Origin: Rhodoferax sp. U2-2l
GTDB taxonomy: Bacteria > Pseudomonadota > Gammaproteobacteria > Burkholderiales > Burkholderiaceae_C
DNA: 64,000 nt
Direction of reading: 5' to 3'
NCBI RefSeq assembly: GCF_020594515.1
Contig: NZ_JAJCTH010000008.1
Coordinates: 62,001 to 126,000 of the forward strand
In this document: one piece after another, positions 42,759 through 52,500 of the stretch
How the letters are laid out: each line of letters opens with the position of its first letter
How positions within the stretch are numbered: the stretch's first letter is position 1
Notes under the pieces: generated by a model
What the model was told of the DNA's origin: nothing
Seen by the model: only the letters and a program-made list of their open reading frames with translations
The model's database searches: none
Program-made: the position numbers and the translations under genes

Positions 42759-44482
42759 GGCAACACACCTTCAGGTAAACGCCGCCCCAGCCGCGAGGCC
42801 AGCAGCATGCAAATCAAAGTCAGCAGGATTGAGATCACGCCCACCGCCGAAGCCGCAGCCGACTCGCCGCCCTGCTCCAGCCCGAACACCAGCACCCCCA
42901 GCGTCTCGGTGCCGCTGGCCCACAGCAGGGCCGACACGGTGAGTTCGTTGAGCGACAGCAGCATCACCAGCAAGGCCCCGGCGGTGACCGAGGGCAACAT
43001 CAACGGCACGATGATGCGCCGCATACGGCTCAGCAGCGAGCCGCCAAACACCTCGGCGGCTTCCAGCATGTCGCGCGGCATTTGCATGAAACCGCTGAGC
43101 ACCGGGCGCAGCTGGATCGTCAAAAACCGCGCCAGGTAGGCAAAAAAGATGATCCACAAGGTGTTGTAGAACGACCAGCCCAGGATCGGCAACGGCTTGA
43201 GGTATAGCAGGATCATGGCAATGGCCAGCACCACGCCCGGAATCACATACGGCACCTCGATCCACGGCAGCAGCCGACGCAGCAGCACACTGCGCCGGTA
43301 CTCCATCTGGTACGCCAGAAACAGGGACGCCCCTGCCAGCACCACGGCACTACCGACCGACAAGCTGACGCTGTTGACGAAGGCGCGCAGCGTGGCGTCG
43401 TTGTGCAGCAGCACATAGCTGTAGTGGTCAAGCGACAGGTTGCTCAGGGTGAGCGGAATGCCCAGCCCAGGCGACACCGACTTGGCCAGCAGCGCCAGCA
43501 AGGGTGCCAACAGCAGCAGACTGACCCACACCGTCAGCACCAGCGCCACCGGCTGTTGGGCATGGCCCAGATGAAACGGCGCCACTTTGAGCCGCGCAGC
43601 GATCACGTCAAAACGCCCGCGTTTTAAGAACACCCGCTGTAACACCATGCCCAGCGCCGCCAGCAGCGCCACCACGGCGGACAGCACCAGCGCATTGGGG
43701 ATGGCGGCCGGGCCGAACCCCGACAGCTCCCGGTAGATCAGCGTCGGCAACACCAGGTAGTCGCCCGGGATGCCCAGAAACGCGGGAATACCGAAATTGC
43801 CGATACACGACACAAACGCCAGCGCACCACCGGCCACGGTGGAGGGCAGCACCAGCGGCAAAATCACCCGCCGCAAAATGGTGCGCGGTGAGGCGCCGCA
43901 GACCCGCGCCGCCTCAATCACCTCGGGCGACAGGTTCAGCAGCCCGGCGCGCACGGTCAAAAAAACCAGCGGCGCGTAGTGGATGCCCAGCAGCAAGATG
44001 ATGCCTTCGCGCGACTGCAGCGGGTTGCTGATGGCCTGCCAGCTGTCCCAGCCCTGGGCAATCATCATGTTTTTGAGCGGCAGCCAGAGCTGCGTCCAGG
44101 CCAAGGCCACCACTTGCGGCGGCAGCAGCGCCTGAATCACAAACGCAAACACCAGCCACTGGCGCGGCCGCGCCGGGGTGAGCGTGACAAACAGCGCCAA
44201 CACCAGGCCGTACAGCAGCGCCAGCAGCGTGCCGCCCAGCCCGACTTCCAGCGTGTGGCGACTGGCACGCCAAGCGTCAGCGGAGGTCAGCGTGGCCCAC
44301 ACCGCCTCGCGCGTGGGCCCAAGCAGCGCCAGCCCGGTTTGCACCGCCAGGTACACCGCCGGCAACAACGTGAATAAGCCTAAAAACAGCAGCGCCAGCC
44401 CCAGCAGAGCGCGCTCCTGCGCGCCCGACCCCGACACCACTGACCTGCGACCCGCCAGAAGACTCAAACGATCAACCGCCAA
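42746..44482 (-). CDS. ABC transporter permease, FbpB type (double-length)
   Basis: A 578-residue permease with two BPD-type domains, about 12 helices. The coupling EAA loops are VIEAARVCGASPRTILRRVI and MLEAAEVFGGSLLSRMRRII. Such two-domain permeases are typical of Fe3+ uptake systems. The start is a TTG at 44482, overlapping the binding-protein stop; a TTG 15 bp later is possible. Confidence 0.88.
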   Translation of the reverse strand: MAVDRLSLLAGRRSVVSGSGAQERALLGLALLFLGLFTLLPAVYLAVQTGLALLGPTREAVWATLTSADAWRASRHTLEVGLGGTLLALLYGLVLALFVTLTPARPRQWLVFAFVIQALLPPQVVALAWTQLWLPLKNMMIAQGWDSWQAISNPLQSREGIILLLGIHYAPLVFLTVRAGLLNLSPEVIEAARVCGASPRTILRRVILPLVLPSTVAGGALAFVSCIGNFGIPAFLGIPGDYLVLPTLIYRELSGFGPAAIPNALVLSAVVALLAALGMVLQRVFLKRGRFDVIAARLKVAPFHLGHAQQPVALVLTVWVSLLLLAPLLALLAKSVSPGLGIPLTLSNLSLDHYSYVLLHNDATLRAFVNSVSLSVGSAVVLAGASLFLAYQMEYRRSVLLRRLLPWIEVPYVIPGVVLAIAMILLYLKPLPILGWSFYNTLWIIFFAYLARFLTIQLRPVLSGFMQMPRDMLEAAEVFGGSLLSRMRRIIVPLMLPSVTAGALLVMLLSLNELTVSALLWASGTETLGVLVFGLEQGGESAAASAVGVISILLTLICMLLASRLGRRLPEGVLPWRA

Positions 44483-45500
44483 AAATGTCCGAGAAACGTT
44501 TGCGATCGGCCTCGGCGCCCTTCAGCAAGGCGTCGGCATCAAACGGCAGGAAGCGCAGGCTTTCCACCTTGGGGTAACCCGCAGGCGCGGCGGTGTTGCC
44601 CTGCAGCGGGAAATAACCCAGCGTGGTGGAGAACTTCTGCCCCTCGGGCGACACCAAAAAGCTCACAAACGCCTGCGCTGCGGGCAAATTGCTGGCGGTG
44701 TTCAGAATGGCGGCGGGCTCCGTCACGTAGGTCAGCCCTTCTTTGGGCGTGATGAATTCGACCGGCGAGCCCTTGGCCTTGGCGTTCAACGCCATGAAAT
44801 CGACCAGCACACCGACCATCTTCTCGCCAGTGGCCACTTGCTGCAGCACCGCGCCATTGCCCTTGACGGCGATCATCTTGTTGGCTTTCAGGCCTTCAAT
44901 GAACGGCCAGCCCAGCTCGGGCGCGCGGCTCCAGGCACCGATGGTGAGCGCCGCCGCGCCCGAATACAGCGGGCTGGGCATGATCAACTGGCCCTTGAGC
45001 GCCGGGTTCAGCAGCTCTTTCCACGACTTGGGTTTGAACGCCGCCTTGCTGTTGACGACGATGCCGGTGCTGATCAGCTTGGTGCCGATGTAGGTGCGCT
45101 CGGCGTCAAAGTAGCGCGCGGGAATCTGCTGGGTGTTGAGGTGCGTCATGCGCAGCAGGCGGCCTTCGGCCTTGAGCGACTCCATCGAGATGGCGTCGGC
45201 AATCAACAACACGTCGGCCCGCGGGCTGCCCGCGGCAATCTCGGTGCGCAGGCGGTTCATCACCTCGGTGGTGCCGGAGCGAAACACGTTGACCTTGACG
45301 TTGGGGTACAACGTATTGAACGCTTCAATGGTGCCACGCGCATCCCGCTCGGGCTGCGAGGTGTAGAGCGACAGGTTGCCCGACACAGCGCCCTGCGCGT
45401 GCAACAGCCCCTGCGGCAGCAGGCTGCCACCGAGCGCCGTCAAACCCACAGCGGGGGCCATGCCAAGAACCCGGCGACGGGAGAGGTGAGGTAGAGACAT
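44472..45500 (-). CDS. ABC transporter substrate-binding protein, iron type
   Basis: A 342-residue periplasmic protein with a Tat-like signal LSRRRVLGMAPAVGLTALGG. YTSQPERDARGTIEAFNTLY and later LISTGIVVNSKAAFKPKSW place it with the Fe3+/FbpA-like family (SBP type 1). The usual paired Tyr iron ligands were not clearly located, so the ligand is uncertain. First gene of the importer operon. Confidence 0.86.
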   Translation of the reverse strand: MSLPHLSRRRVLGMAPAVGLTALGGSLLPQGLLHAQGAVSGNLSLYTSQPERDARGTIEAFNTLYPNVKVNVFRSGTTEVMNRLRTEIAAGSPRADVLLIADAISMESLKAEGRLLRMTHLNTQQIPARYFDAERTYIGTKLISTGIVVNSKAAFKPKSWKELLNPALKGQLIMPSPLYSGAAALTIGAWSRAPELGWPFIEGLKANKMIAVKGNGAVLQQVATGEKMVGVLVDFMALNAKAKGSPVEFITPKEGLTYVTEPAAILNTASNLPAAQAFVSFLVSPEGQKFSTTLGYFPLQGNTAAPAGYPKVESLRFLPFDADALLKGAEADRKRFSDIFGG

Positions 45501-45609
45501 GCAAAAACTCCAGACAGATGAAAAGCCAACGACCCGCCACTATGCACCGCTTGTCGTGTCATCTTGATGACATAAAGCAGACATCTTTCAGGATGCCGCA
45601 CCGGCCTTT

Positions 45610-46098
45610 TCAGGAGACGATATACGCCGCCGCTGCGGTGGACAGCAGCTTGCCGTCGCCGCCCAAAAATTCCATGCGGGTGGAGGCCACGCGCGAGCCC
45701 AGGCGCATCACCTCGGCGCGCAACTCAAACCACTCACCAATGCCCGGGCGCAAATAGTCCACACGCAGGTCAATGGTGCCCAATTTGGAGAAGCGCTGCA
45801 GCCGCTGCGGCACCGATTCATCCATGTGCCGCGCGCCAATGGCCACCATCACCGCCAGCCCGCCCATGGCGTCCAGCCCGGCGCTGATGACGCCGCCGTG
45901 GATGCGGTTGTAGGCGTAGTGGCCGATAAGCTCATTGCGCATGTCGATGCGGGCGGTGACGCGCTCGGGCAGCACGCTGGTGATCTTGAGACCCAGCAGC
46001 TGGTTGAAGACGATCATTTCTTCAAACACTTTTTTCACCCCGGTGATGAACTCTTCCTCGAAGACGATGGGGGCAACGGGTTTGATGGTGTGGGGCAT
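45610..46098 (-). CDS. PaaI-like thioesterase
   Basis: A 162-residue hotdog protein: YNRIHGGVISAGLDAMGGLA carries the active-site HGG helix, followed by LGTIDLRVDYLRPG. It probably hydrolyses an acyl-CoA. The ATG at 46098 is used; an upstream extension overlaps the TlpA-like gene. It lies 28 bp after that gene, at the far end of the fatty-acid cluster. Confidence 0.88.
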   Translation of the reverse strand: MPHTIKPVAPIVFEEEFITGVKKVFEEMIVFNQLLGLKITSVLPERVTARIDMRNELIGHYAYNRIHGGVISAGLDAMGGLAVMVAIGARHMDESVPQRLQRFSKLGTIDLRVDYLRPGIGEWFELRAEVMRLGSRVASTRMEFLGGDGKLLSTAAAAYIVS

Positions 46099-46126
46099 GA
46101 GTGTGACGGTGTGGGTACGGCCAGGT

Positions 46127-46678
46127 TCAGCGCTTGAGCAGCGACGACCTGGCCGGGGTGAGTCGGAAGGTTTTTGAAATGAGTTGGAGCGATGCCGGGC
46201 TGTCCCATTCGCGCGCGCCCACCACTTTGTGCAGCACGCGGCCCTGGGCATCCACCAGCACGGTAAGCGGCAGCCGGTCGGCGCCCAGCATGTTTTCCAG
46301 CACCAGGCGCTGGTCGATAAAGTGGTTCAGGGTGGCCTGGCTTTTGCGCAGGAAACCTTTGGCGGCCTCTGGGTAGTCGTCGGTGGAGATGCCAATCACC
46401 AAAAATTGCTGCCCGGCATCACTCCAGGCCAGGCGCTCCAGCGAACCCATCTCGGCAATACATGGCGGGCACCAGCTGGCCCAGACGTTGATGATGAGCG
46501 GCCTGCCGCGAAAGTCAGACAGCTTGCGGTCCGGCCCATTGAGCCCGCGCAGGGTGGCTTCACGCAGCACACTACCCACCGGCACCTCGCCGGGTGTGGC
46601 GGCGTGGACCGGCGTGGCGGCCAGGCTCACCCACGCCAAGAGGACCAGCAGAGCCAGCTTCAGTCGCGTCAAAAACAT
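46127..46678 (-). CDS. TlpA-like periplasmic thioredoxin-family protein
   Basis: A 183-residue protein with a signal peptide (MFLTRLKLALLVLLAWVSLA) and a thioredoxin fold containing NVWASWCPPC, the redox CxxC of the TlpA/ResA group. LPLTVLVDAQGRVL holds the cis-Pro region. It is likely a reductase for cytochrome maturation or envelope disulfides. The start at 46678 places the signal at the N terminus. Confidence 0.88.
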   Translation of the reverse strand: MFLTRLKLALLVLLAWVSLAATPVHAATPGEVPVGSVLREATLRGLNGPDRKLSDFRGRPLIINVWASWCPPCIAEMGSLERLAWSDAGQQFLVIGISTDDYPEAAKGFLRKSQATLNHFIDQRLVLENMLGADRLPLTVLVDAQGRVLHKVVGAREWDSPASLQLISKTFRLTPARSSLLKR

Positions 46679-46788
46679 ACCGGGACTTCTCACAAACACC
46701 ACCTTGATTCCCATGCTGGCCAAATCAGCCACGCATCGTGAAAGACAACTGTTTTGTTGCTCTCACTGCGGGCCCCATGGGCGTTGTG

Positions 46789-46814
46789 GATTCCGGGTCC
46801 AGCCCGGGATGACG
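46789..46814. repeat. REP-like hairpin (CCGGGTCCAGCCCGG type), copy 1
   Basis: The palindrome CCGGGTCCAGCCCGGGATGAC sits within outer arms GCCCCATGGGCG and CGCCCCATGGC, between the hydratase and TlpA-like genes. A second copy is at 55182-55208. Confidence 0.6.
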
Positions 46815-46850
46815 CCCCATGGCACAGGGGGACAGCCGAGACATGCCGCG

Positions 46851-47615
46851 TTACAGCTTGGAGAAATCCGGCTTGCGTTTGCCCAGAAAAGCGCTGAACG
46901 CTTCTTTGCTGGCGGGCTCACCCAGCATGCGGCCAAAAATCACGGCCTCTTCGGTCATGCGCTGCTCGACAGCGCTGGCCTGGCTGAGCTTCATCAGGCG
47001 CTTGGTTTCCAGCACCGCGGTGCGCGGCTTGGCCACCAGCCGCTGCGCCTGGCGCTGCGCCAGCGCGTTGGCTTCAGTAGGCGGCACGATGCGGCTGACC
47101 AGGCCCATCTCCAGCGCGGCCTCGGCGGTGAACGGGTCGCCCAGCAGCAGCGCCTCGGCCGCACGGCCATATCCCATGCGCTGCGGTGCCAGCAGGCTGG
47201 ACGCGGCCTCGGGGCACACACCCAGGTTGACAAACGGCATCGAAAACGCGGCGTTGTCGCCAGCGTAAACCAGGTCGCAATGGAACAGCAGCGTGGTGCC
47301 AATGCCCACCGCCGGGCCACAGACCGCCGCGATCACCGGCTTGGTGAAGGCACTGACGTTGCGCAGAAAGCGAAACACCGGCGCATCCAGCGCGGTGGGC
47401 GGCGCCTGCAAGAAGTCGGCAATATCGTTGCCGGCGCTGAACACGGTTTCATGGCCCTGGAACACCACCACGCGGATGTTGTCGTCCAACTGCGCATTGG
47501 CCAGCGCGTCGGCCATGTCAGCGTACATGGCCGTGGTGAACGAGTTTTTTTTGTCCACGCGGTTGAAGGTGATGGTCATCACCTGGTCAGTGGTGTCAAT
47601 CAAAAGGTCAGTCAT
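46851..47615 (-). CDS. Enoyl-CoA hydratase
   Basis: A 254-residue crotonase-fold protein. FSAGNDIADF and CGPAVGIGTTLLFHCDLVYA form the CoA-binding and oxyanion-hole regions, and NLGVCPEAASSL carries the catalytic-loop position. It hydrates 2-enoyl-CoA in beta-oxidation. It shares strand and neighbourhood with fadA and fadB. Confidence 0.9.
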   Translation of the reverse strand: MTDLLIDTTDQVMTITFNRVDKKNSFTTAMYADMADALANAQLDDNIRVVVFQGHETVFSAGNDIADFLQAPPTALDAPVFRFLRNVSAFTKPVIAAVCGPAVGIGTTLLFHCDLVYAGDNAAFSMPFVNLGVCPEAASSLLAPQRMGYGRAAEALLLGDPFTAEAALEMGLVSRIVPPTEANALAQRQAQRLVAKPRTAVLETKRLMKLSQASAVEQRMTEEAVIFGRMLGEPASKEAFSAFLGKRKPDFSKL

Positions 47616-47743
47616 GCGGTGTCCTGATTAAAGAGGTTGGGATTCTGGCATAGACGTCTTTGTCATAGCCATCGTACTTTTTGTTGCGGCCGCATCTTTT
47701 TGCGCGGCCGCTTGGGCGGGTTCTCTGGACTTGGTTCTTACCC

Positions 47744-47819
47744 GCAAGACAGGCCCTTGGGGCGACTTCCTCATACTGGGGTACCAGAAATCGTCAGCCA
47801 CCCCAAGGGCCTGTCTTGC
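47744..47819. repeat. Palindromic element Q1
   Basis: A 19-bp perfect inverted repeat GCAAGACAGGCCCTTGGGG (47744-47762, 47801-47819) with a 38-base loop containing CTCATACTG and GGTACCAGAAATCG. The loop and inner stem recur inverted in Q2. Confidence 0.8.
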
Positions 47820-47916
47820 TGGCGATGGTGACCAAGAAGACAAGGTGGCGGCGACAAGCAAGACCGCCTCCCCCGGTCTTCAAACCCCGCATCACCGTCC
47901 AGAACATCAGCGCGGT

Positions 47917-47978
47917 AGCCGCTTGGGGTGGCCCCCGATTTCTGGTACCGCAGTATGAGGGGGACGCCCCAACCGGCT
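47917..47978. repeat. Palindromic element Q2, inverted relative to Q1
   Basis: A 12-bp inverted repeat with one mismatch (47917-47928 and 47967-47978, AGCCGCTTGGGG) around CGATTTCTGGTACC-CAGTATGAGG, the reverse complement of the Q1 loop. With Q1 it occupies the 477-bp gap 47616-48092, where a GCGGCCG inverted repeat (47687-47711) also lies and no gene is seen. Confidence 0.75.
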
Positions 47979-48092
47979 GCCGCGCAGCGACGTGCCAACC
48001 ACATCGCGCCGATCACGCACACCCTGCGGGAAAGGCCACTGTGAGGCAACGCGCCAACGGCATCACACCGACCCCGTCAGCAGCAAGAAGCG

Positions 48093-49289
48093 TCAAACCC
48101 GCTCAAAAATTCCCGCCGCACCCTGCCCCATGCCGATGCACATGCTGACCATGCCGTACTTGAGCTGTTTGCGTTGCAAGGCATGGATCACCGTGGCGGC
48201 GCGGATGGCGCCGGTGGCACCCAGCGGGTGGCCCAGGGCGATGGCGCCGCCCATGGGGTTCACCTTGGCCGGGTCCAGCCCCAAGGTGTTGCTGACCGCC
48301 AGCGCCTGGGCGGCAAAGGCTTCGTTGAGTTCGATCCAGTCGATGTCCGAGAGCGTCAGCCCCGCGTTGCGCAAGGCCACCGGAATCGCCTCGATCGGGC
48401 CAATACCCATGAACTGCGGCGGCACACCCTTGGCGGCAAAGCTCACAAAACGCGCCAGCGGTGTCAGGCCGTATTGCTTGAGCGCCTTCTCGCTGACCAG
48501 AATCAGCGCGCCCGCGCCGTCTGAAGTCTGGGAACTGTTGCCCGCCGTGACCGAGCCACGCGCGGCAAACACCGTTTTGAGCTTCGCCAAGCCTTCCATG
48601 GACGTATCGGCACGTGCACCTTCGTCCAGGCTGACCACACGTTTTTTCTCGATGACTTCACCGGTGGCCAGATTGGGCGCGCGGTCAATCACCTCAATCG
48701 GTGTGATCTCAGCGGCGAAGTCACCTGCAGCTTGCGCGGCCAGGGCGCGGCGGTGTGACTCCACCGCAAACGCGTCTTGTGCCTCGCGGCTGACCTTCCA
48801 CTGGTTCGCCACCTTCTCGGCAGTCAGGCCCATGCCGTAGGCGATGCCAATGTTCTCGTCGTTGCCAAACATGGCCGGTGACATGGACGGGGCGTTACCC
48901 ATCATCGGCACCATGCTCATGCTTTCGACCCCGGCGGCGATCATCACATCGGCCTCACCCACACGAATGCGGTCGGCTGCCATCTGGATCGCACTCAGGC
49001 CCGAGGCACAAAAGCGGTTGACGGTGACCCCGCCCACGGTGACCGGCAGCCCGGCCAGCACCGCGCCGATACGCGCGATGTTCAAGCCCTGCTGACCTTC
49101 GGGAATGGCACAGCCGCAGACCACGTCCTCAATGGCCTTGGGGTCCAGCCCCGGCACTTGGGTCAGGGCCGACTGCAGCACCTTGACCAGCAGGTCATCG
49201 GGCCGCGTGTTGCGGAAAAACCCGCGATGCGACTTGCCAATGGGCGAGCGCGTGGCGGCAACGATGTAGGCTTCTTGAACTTGTTTCAT
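48093..49289 (-). CDS. fadA: Acetyl-CoA acyltransferase (3-ketoacyl-CoA thiolase)
   Basis: A 398-residue thiolase: nucleophile Cys in VNRFCASGLSAIQMA, His in ALGHPLGATGA and second Cys in SMCIGMGQGAA. It performs the last step of beta-oxidation. AGGA lies 6 bases before the ATG at 49289, which is preferred to an ATG 12 bp upstream. It follows fadB, 222 bp away. Confidence 0.94.
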   Translation of the reverse strand: MKQVQEAYIVAATRSPIGKSHRGFFRNTRPDDLLVKVLQSALTQVPGLDPKAIEDVVCGCAIPEGQQGLNIARIGAVLAGLPVTVGGVTVNRFCASGLSAIQMAADRIRVGEADVMIAAGVESMSMVPMMGNAPSMSPAMFGNDENIGIAYGMGLTAEKVANQWKVSREAQDAFAVESHRRALAAQAAGDFAAEITPIEVIDRAPNLATGEVIEKKRVVSLDEGARADTSMEGLAKLKTVFAARGSVTAGNSSQTSDGAGALILVSEKALKQYGLTPLARFVSFAAKGVPPQFMGIGPIEAIPVALRNAGLTLSDIDWIELNEAFAAQALAVSNTLGLDPAKVNPMGGAIALGHPLGATGAIRAATVIHALQRKQLKYGMVSMCIGMGQGAAGIFERV

Positions 49290-49511
49290 GTTGATCCTCA
49301 AATGATCAGAAAAATAGGTTGCTCGTGCTGAGGCAGTTGTGCGCGGTTGATGCAGTCGAGCATCTGTTCGTGGTTGAGCAAGCGTAGCGAGGAGTCGTCA
49401 GGCTAGGCGCGGGTGCCCGAAAACAACCGGAACGTACTTCCTGTACGTGAGGATTGTTTTGGGGCTGCAACGACGCATGGCGGCTCCGCAGTAGCTTGAT
49501 CAATCACGAAC

Positions 49512-51935
49512 TCAATTACGAACCGGCTTGCCGGTTGACATCATGCCCATCACCCGCTCCTGGGTCTTGGGATGGTTCAGCAGCGAGCAGAAGGCTTGCC
49601 GCTCCAGCATCATCAAATACTCTTCGGTCACCAGGCTGCCTGCGTCGACATCACCGCCGCAGACCACGTTGGCGATCAGGCTGGCGATGTGGAAGTCGTG
49701 CTGGCTGATGAATCCGCCGTCGCGCATGTTGACCAGCGAGCCCTTGATGGTGGCCACACCACTGCGACCCAGCACCGCAAACGTGCGTTTGTGGGGCGGG
49801 CGGTAACCGGCATTGGCCATGGCCTTGGCCTCGCTCAACGCCACGTAGAGCAGCTCGTCCTTGTGCGGCACGATCACGTCGCCATCCAGCAAATAGCCGA
49901 GTTTGCGCGACTCGATGGCGCTGGTGCCGACCTTGGCCATGGCGGCGGCTGTGAAGCCTTCGGTCAGGAATGGCAGCAGATCCTTGCCAGTGGAAGTTGC
50001 TGCGTTTTCTGCAGCGCGCCGGGCAATGTAGGTGAGGCCCCCAGCGCCGGGCACCAGGCCCACGCCAACTTCCACCAGGCCGATGTAACTCTCCATCGCG
50101 GCGACGCGTTTGGCACTGTAGACGGCCAGTTCACAGCCACCACCCAGCGCCAGGCCACGCACGGCGGACACCACCGGCACGCTGGCGTAACGGATCTTGA
50201 GCATGGCGCGCTGCATTTCGGCCTCGGCGCCGTCAATGGCTTTGGCGCCGCCCATCATGAACGCTGGCAGCATGGCCTGCAGGTCAGCCCCGGCGGAGAA
50301 CATCTCGTCGTTGGACCAGATCACCACTCCCTTGTAGCTGGCTTCGGCCAGGTCCACGGCTTGCACCAGACCTTCGACCACATCGGGGCTGATGGCGTGC
50401 ATCTTGGTCTTGATGCTGGCAATGACAATTTCGTCGTCCAGCGTCCACAGGCGGATCGCATCGTCTTCGAACAGCGTCTTGCCAGCGGTGGCGGCGGACG
50501 GTGCCTGGGCGCCCAGCACACTCTCGGGGAAGTGTTGACGTGCATACACCGGCAGCGAGCGCACTGGCACAAACTGGCCAGTGGTGGGATTCCAGGAGCC
50601 TTGGGGGGTGTGCACACCACCCGCCTCGGCCACCGGGCCGCTGAACACCCAGTCGGGCAGCGGTGCGTTGCACAGGGCTTTGCCCGCGTCAATGTCTTCC
50701 TTGACCATGTTGGCCACGGTGAGCCAACCGGCTTCCTGCCAGAGCTCAAACGGGCCTTGTTTCATGCCAAAGCCCCAGCGCATGCAAAAGTCCACATCAC
50801 GCGCGTTGTCGGCCACCTCGGCCAGATGCACTGCGGCGTAGTGGAAGGCGTTGCGCAAAATGGCCCACAGGAACTGGCCCTGCGCACCTTCGCTGTTGCG
50901 CAGCAGCTGCAGGCGCTCGGCGGCGGGTTTCTTGAGCATGCGGGCGTAGACCTCGTCGGCCTTCTCGCCACCTGGCACATAGGTTTTGCTGGCCAGATCA
51001 AACCGCAGGATGTCTCGCCCGACCTTCTTGAAAAAACCGGCCTTGGTCTTCTGGCCCAGGTTGCCCATCTCGAGCAGGGTTTTGAGCACCTCGGGGGTGG
51101 CAAAGCTGGCGTAGAACGGGTCAAACTTGCCAGGCCCTGCGGCAGCGTCCCCGCTCAGCGTATCCTGCAGCGTCTTGATGACGTGGGTCATGGTGTCCAG
51201 ACCAACCACGTCAGCGGTGCGGAAGGTGCCGGAGCTGGCGCGGCCGAGCTTCTTGCCGGTCAGGTCGTCCACCACGTCGTAAGAGAGGCCAAAGTTCTCG
51301 ACCTCTTTCATGGTGGCCAGCATGCCGGCCACACCGACGCGGTTGGCGATGAAGTTGGGGGTGTCTTTGGCACGCACCACACCCTTGCCGAGGTTGCTGG
51401 TGACAAAGGCTTCGAGGTCGTCGAGGATTTGCGGCTGGGTGGTGGGTGTGTTGATCAATTCCACCAGCAGCATGTAGCGCGGCGGGTTGAAGAAGTGGAT
51501 GCCACAAAAGCGCGGCTTGATTTCTTCGGGCAGCACTTCGCTCAGTTGGGTGATCGACAGGCCCGAGGTGTTGGAGGCGACGATGGCGTGTGGCGCAATG
51601 AACGGGGCGATCTTTTTGTACAGATCGAGCTTCCAGTCCATGCGCTCGGCAATCGCCTCGATGATCAGGTCGCAGTCACGCAGCTGCTCCAGGTGCTCTT
51701 CGTAATTGGCCTGGCCAATCAGCGCGGCATCTTCGGCCACGCCCAAGGGCGACGGTTTGAGTTTTTTGAGGCCATCGACCGCGCGGCTGACGATGCCGTT
51801 TTTGGACGGGGATTTGTTATCGGGCAGGTCAAACAGGATGACCGGCACCTTGACATTGACCAGATGCGCAGCAATCTGCGCACCCATGACCCCTGCGCCG
51901 AGTACGGCGACTTTTTTCACATTGAATCTTGACAT
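49512..51935 (-). CDS. fadB: 3-hydroxyacyl-CoA dehydrogenase/enoyl-CoA hydratase FadB-type fusion
   Basis: A 807-residue bifunctional enzyme. The NAD-binding domain comes first, VAVLGAGVMGAQIAAHL, with FCGIHFFNPP, and the hydratase domain follows at ~510-700 (FSAGADLQAM, LALGGGCELAVY). This HAD-ECH order is opposite to E. coli FadB and like Bacillus FadN. It catalyses two consecutive beta-oxidation steps; fadA downstream supplies the thiolase. Confidence 0.94.
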   Translation of the reverse strand: MSRFNVKKVAVLGAGVMGAQIAAHLVNVKVPVILFDLPDNKSPSKNGIVSRAVDGLKKLKPSPLGVAEDAALIGQANYEEHLEQLRDCDLIIEAIAERMDWKLDLYKKIAPFIAPHAIVASNTSGLSITQLSEVLPEEIKPRFCGIHFFNPPRYMLLVELINTPTTQPQILDDLEAFVTSNLGKGVVRAKDTPNFIANRVGVAGMLATMKEVENFGLSYDVVDDLTGKKLGRASSGTFRTADVVGLDTMTHVIKTLQDTLSGDAAAGPGKFDPFYASFATPEVLKTLLEMGNLGQKTKAGFFKKVGRDILRFDLASKTYVPGGEKADEVYARMLKKPAAERLQLLRNSEGAQGQFLWAILRNAFHYAAVHLAEVADNARDVDFCMRWGFGMKQGPFELWQEAGWLTVANMVKEDIDAGKALCNAPLPDWVFSGPVAEAGGVHTPQGSWNPTTGQFVPVRSLPVYARQHFPESVLGAQAPSAATAGKTLFEDDAIRLWTLDDEIVIASIKTKMHAISPDVVEGLVQAVDLAEASYKGVVIWSNDEMFSAGADLQAMLPAFMMGGAKAIDGAEAEMQRAMLKIRYASVPVVSAVRGLALGGGCELAVYSAKRVAAMESYIGLVEVGVGLVPGAGGLTYIARRAAENAATSTGKDLLPFLTEGFTAAAMAKVGTSAIESRKLGYLLDGDVIVPHKDELLYVALSEAKAMANAGYRPPHKRTFAVLGRSGVATIKGSLVNMRDGGFISQHDFHIASLIANVVCGGDVDAGSLVTEEYLMMLERQAFCSLLNHPKTQERVMGMMSTGKPVRN

Positions 51936-51950
51936 GTTGTTTCCCTGAAA

Positions 51951-52403
51951 TTACTGAACACGTTGCCAGGTCTGGGTGCGACCAATGAACAACACCGAAC
52001 CGCGCACTTCGAGCTTTTTACCCTCTTCAATGGGCGTGAGCTTGAGCGTGTACTCCTTGCCGTTTTCGGGGTCAAGGATCTTGCCGCCTTCCCACACGTC
52101 TTTGCCCTCGACCTTTTTGGCCCCGCGGATGATTTCCATGCCCAGCACGGGTTTGTCTTTGCGGTCGTCGGTGCATTCGGTGCAGAGTTTTTTGGGGTCG
52201 GCATTTTTGCGCAGCAGTTGTTCGATACGACCGCTCAATGCGCCGCCACTCTCCGTGATGACGATCAAACTTTTGAGTTCGCCCGTTTTTTCATCAAAGC
52301 TGTGCCAACTGCCTACAGGGCTCATCTGGGCGTGGGCCAGACTGGCGCCCAGCAAAATCGCCGCGCCCAGCAATTGACGGGCGAATGTTCTGATATGTGC
52401 CAT
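51951..52403 (-). CDS. DUF2147 domain protein, exported
   Basis: A 150-residue protein with a signal peptide (RQLLGAAILLGASLAHAQ) and a DUF2147 domain: GSWHSFDEKTGELKSLIVI, a CTEC pair and KLEVRGSVLFIGRTQTW. A periplasmic calycin-like fold of unknown ligand. It lies between acyl-CoA dehydrogenase and fadB genes. GGAGACAACAG precedes the ATG at 52403. Confidence 0.88.
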   Translation of the reverse strand: MAHIRTFARQLLGAAILLGASLAHAQMSPVGSWHSFDEKTGELKSLIVITESGGALSGRIEQLLRKNADPKKLCTECTDDRKDKPVLGMEIIRGAKKVEGKDVWEGGKILDPENGKEYTLKLTPIEEGKKLEVRGSVLFIGRTQTWQRVQ

Positions 52404-52500
52404 CTGTTGTCTCCTCATCAGTTGATGTTGTTGTGAAAAATCAAGGCATAACGCCATGGTTCAGGGTGCGGGGTGGCTGGGCCATGACCGCTGGGCACTT

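Noticed and set aside
49434-49450. Palindrome ACGTAC-TTCCT-GTACGT between fadB and fadA as a regulatory site
   Set aside because: Short arms, single copy and no relation to the TetR palindrome; too weak to call.
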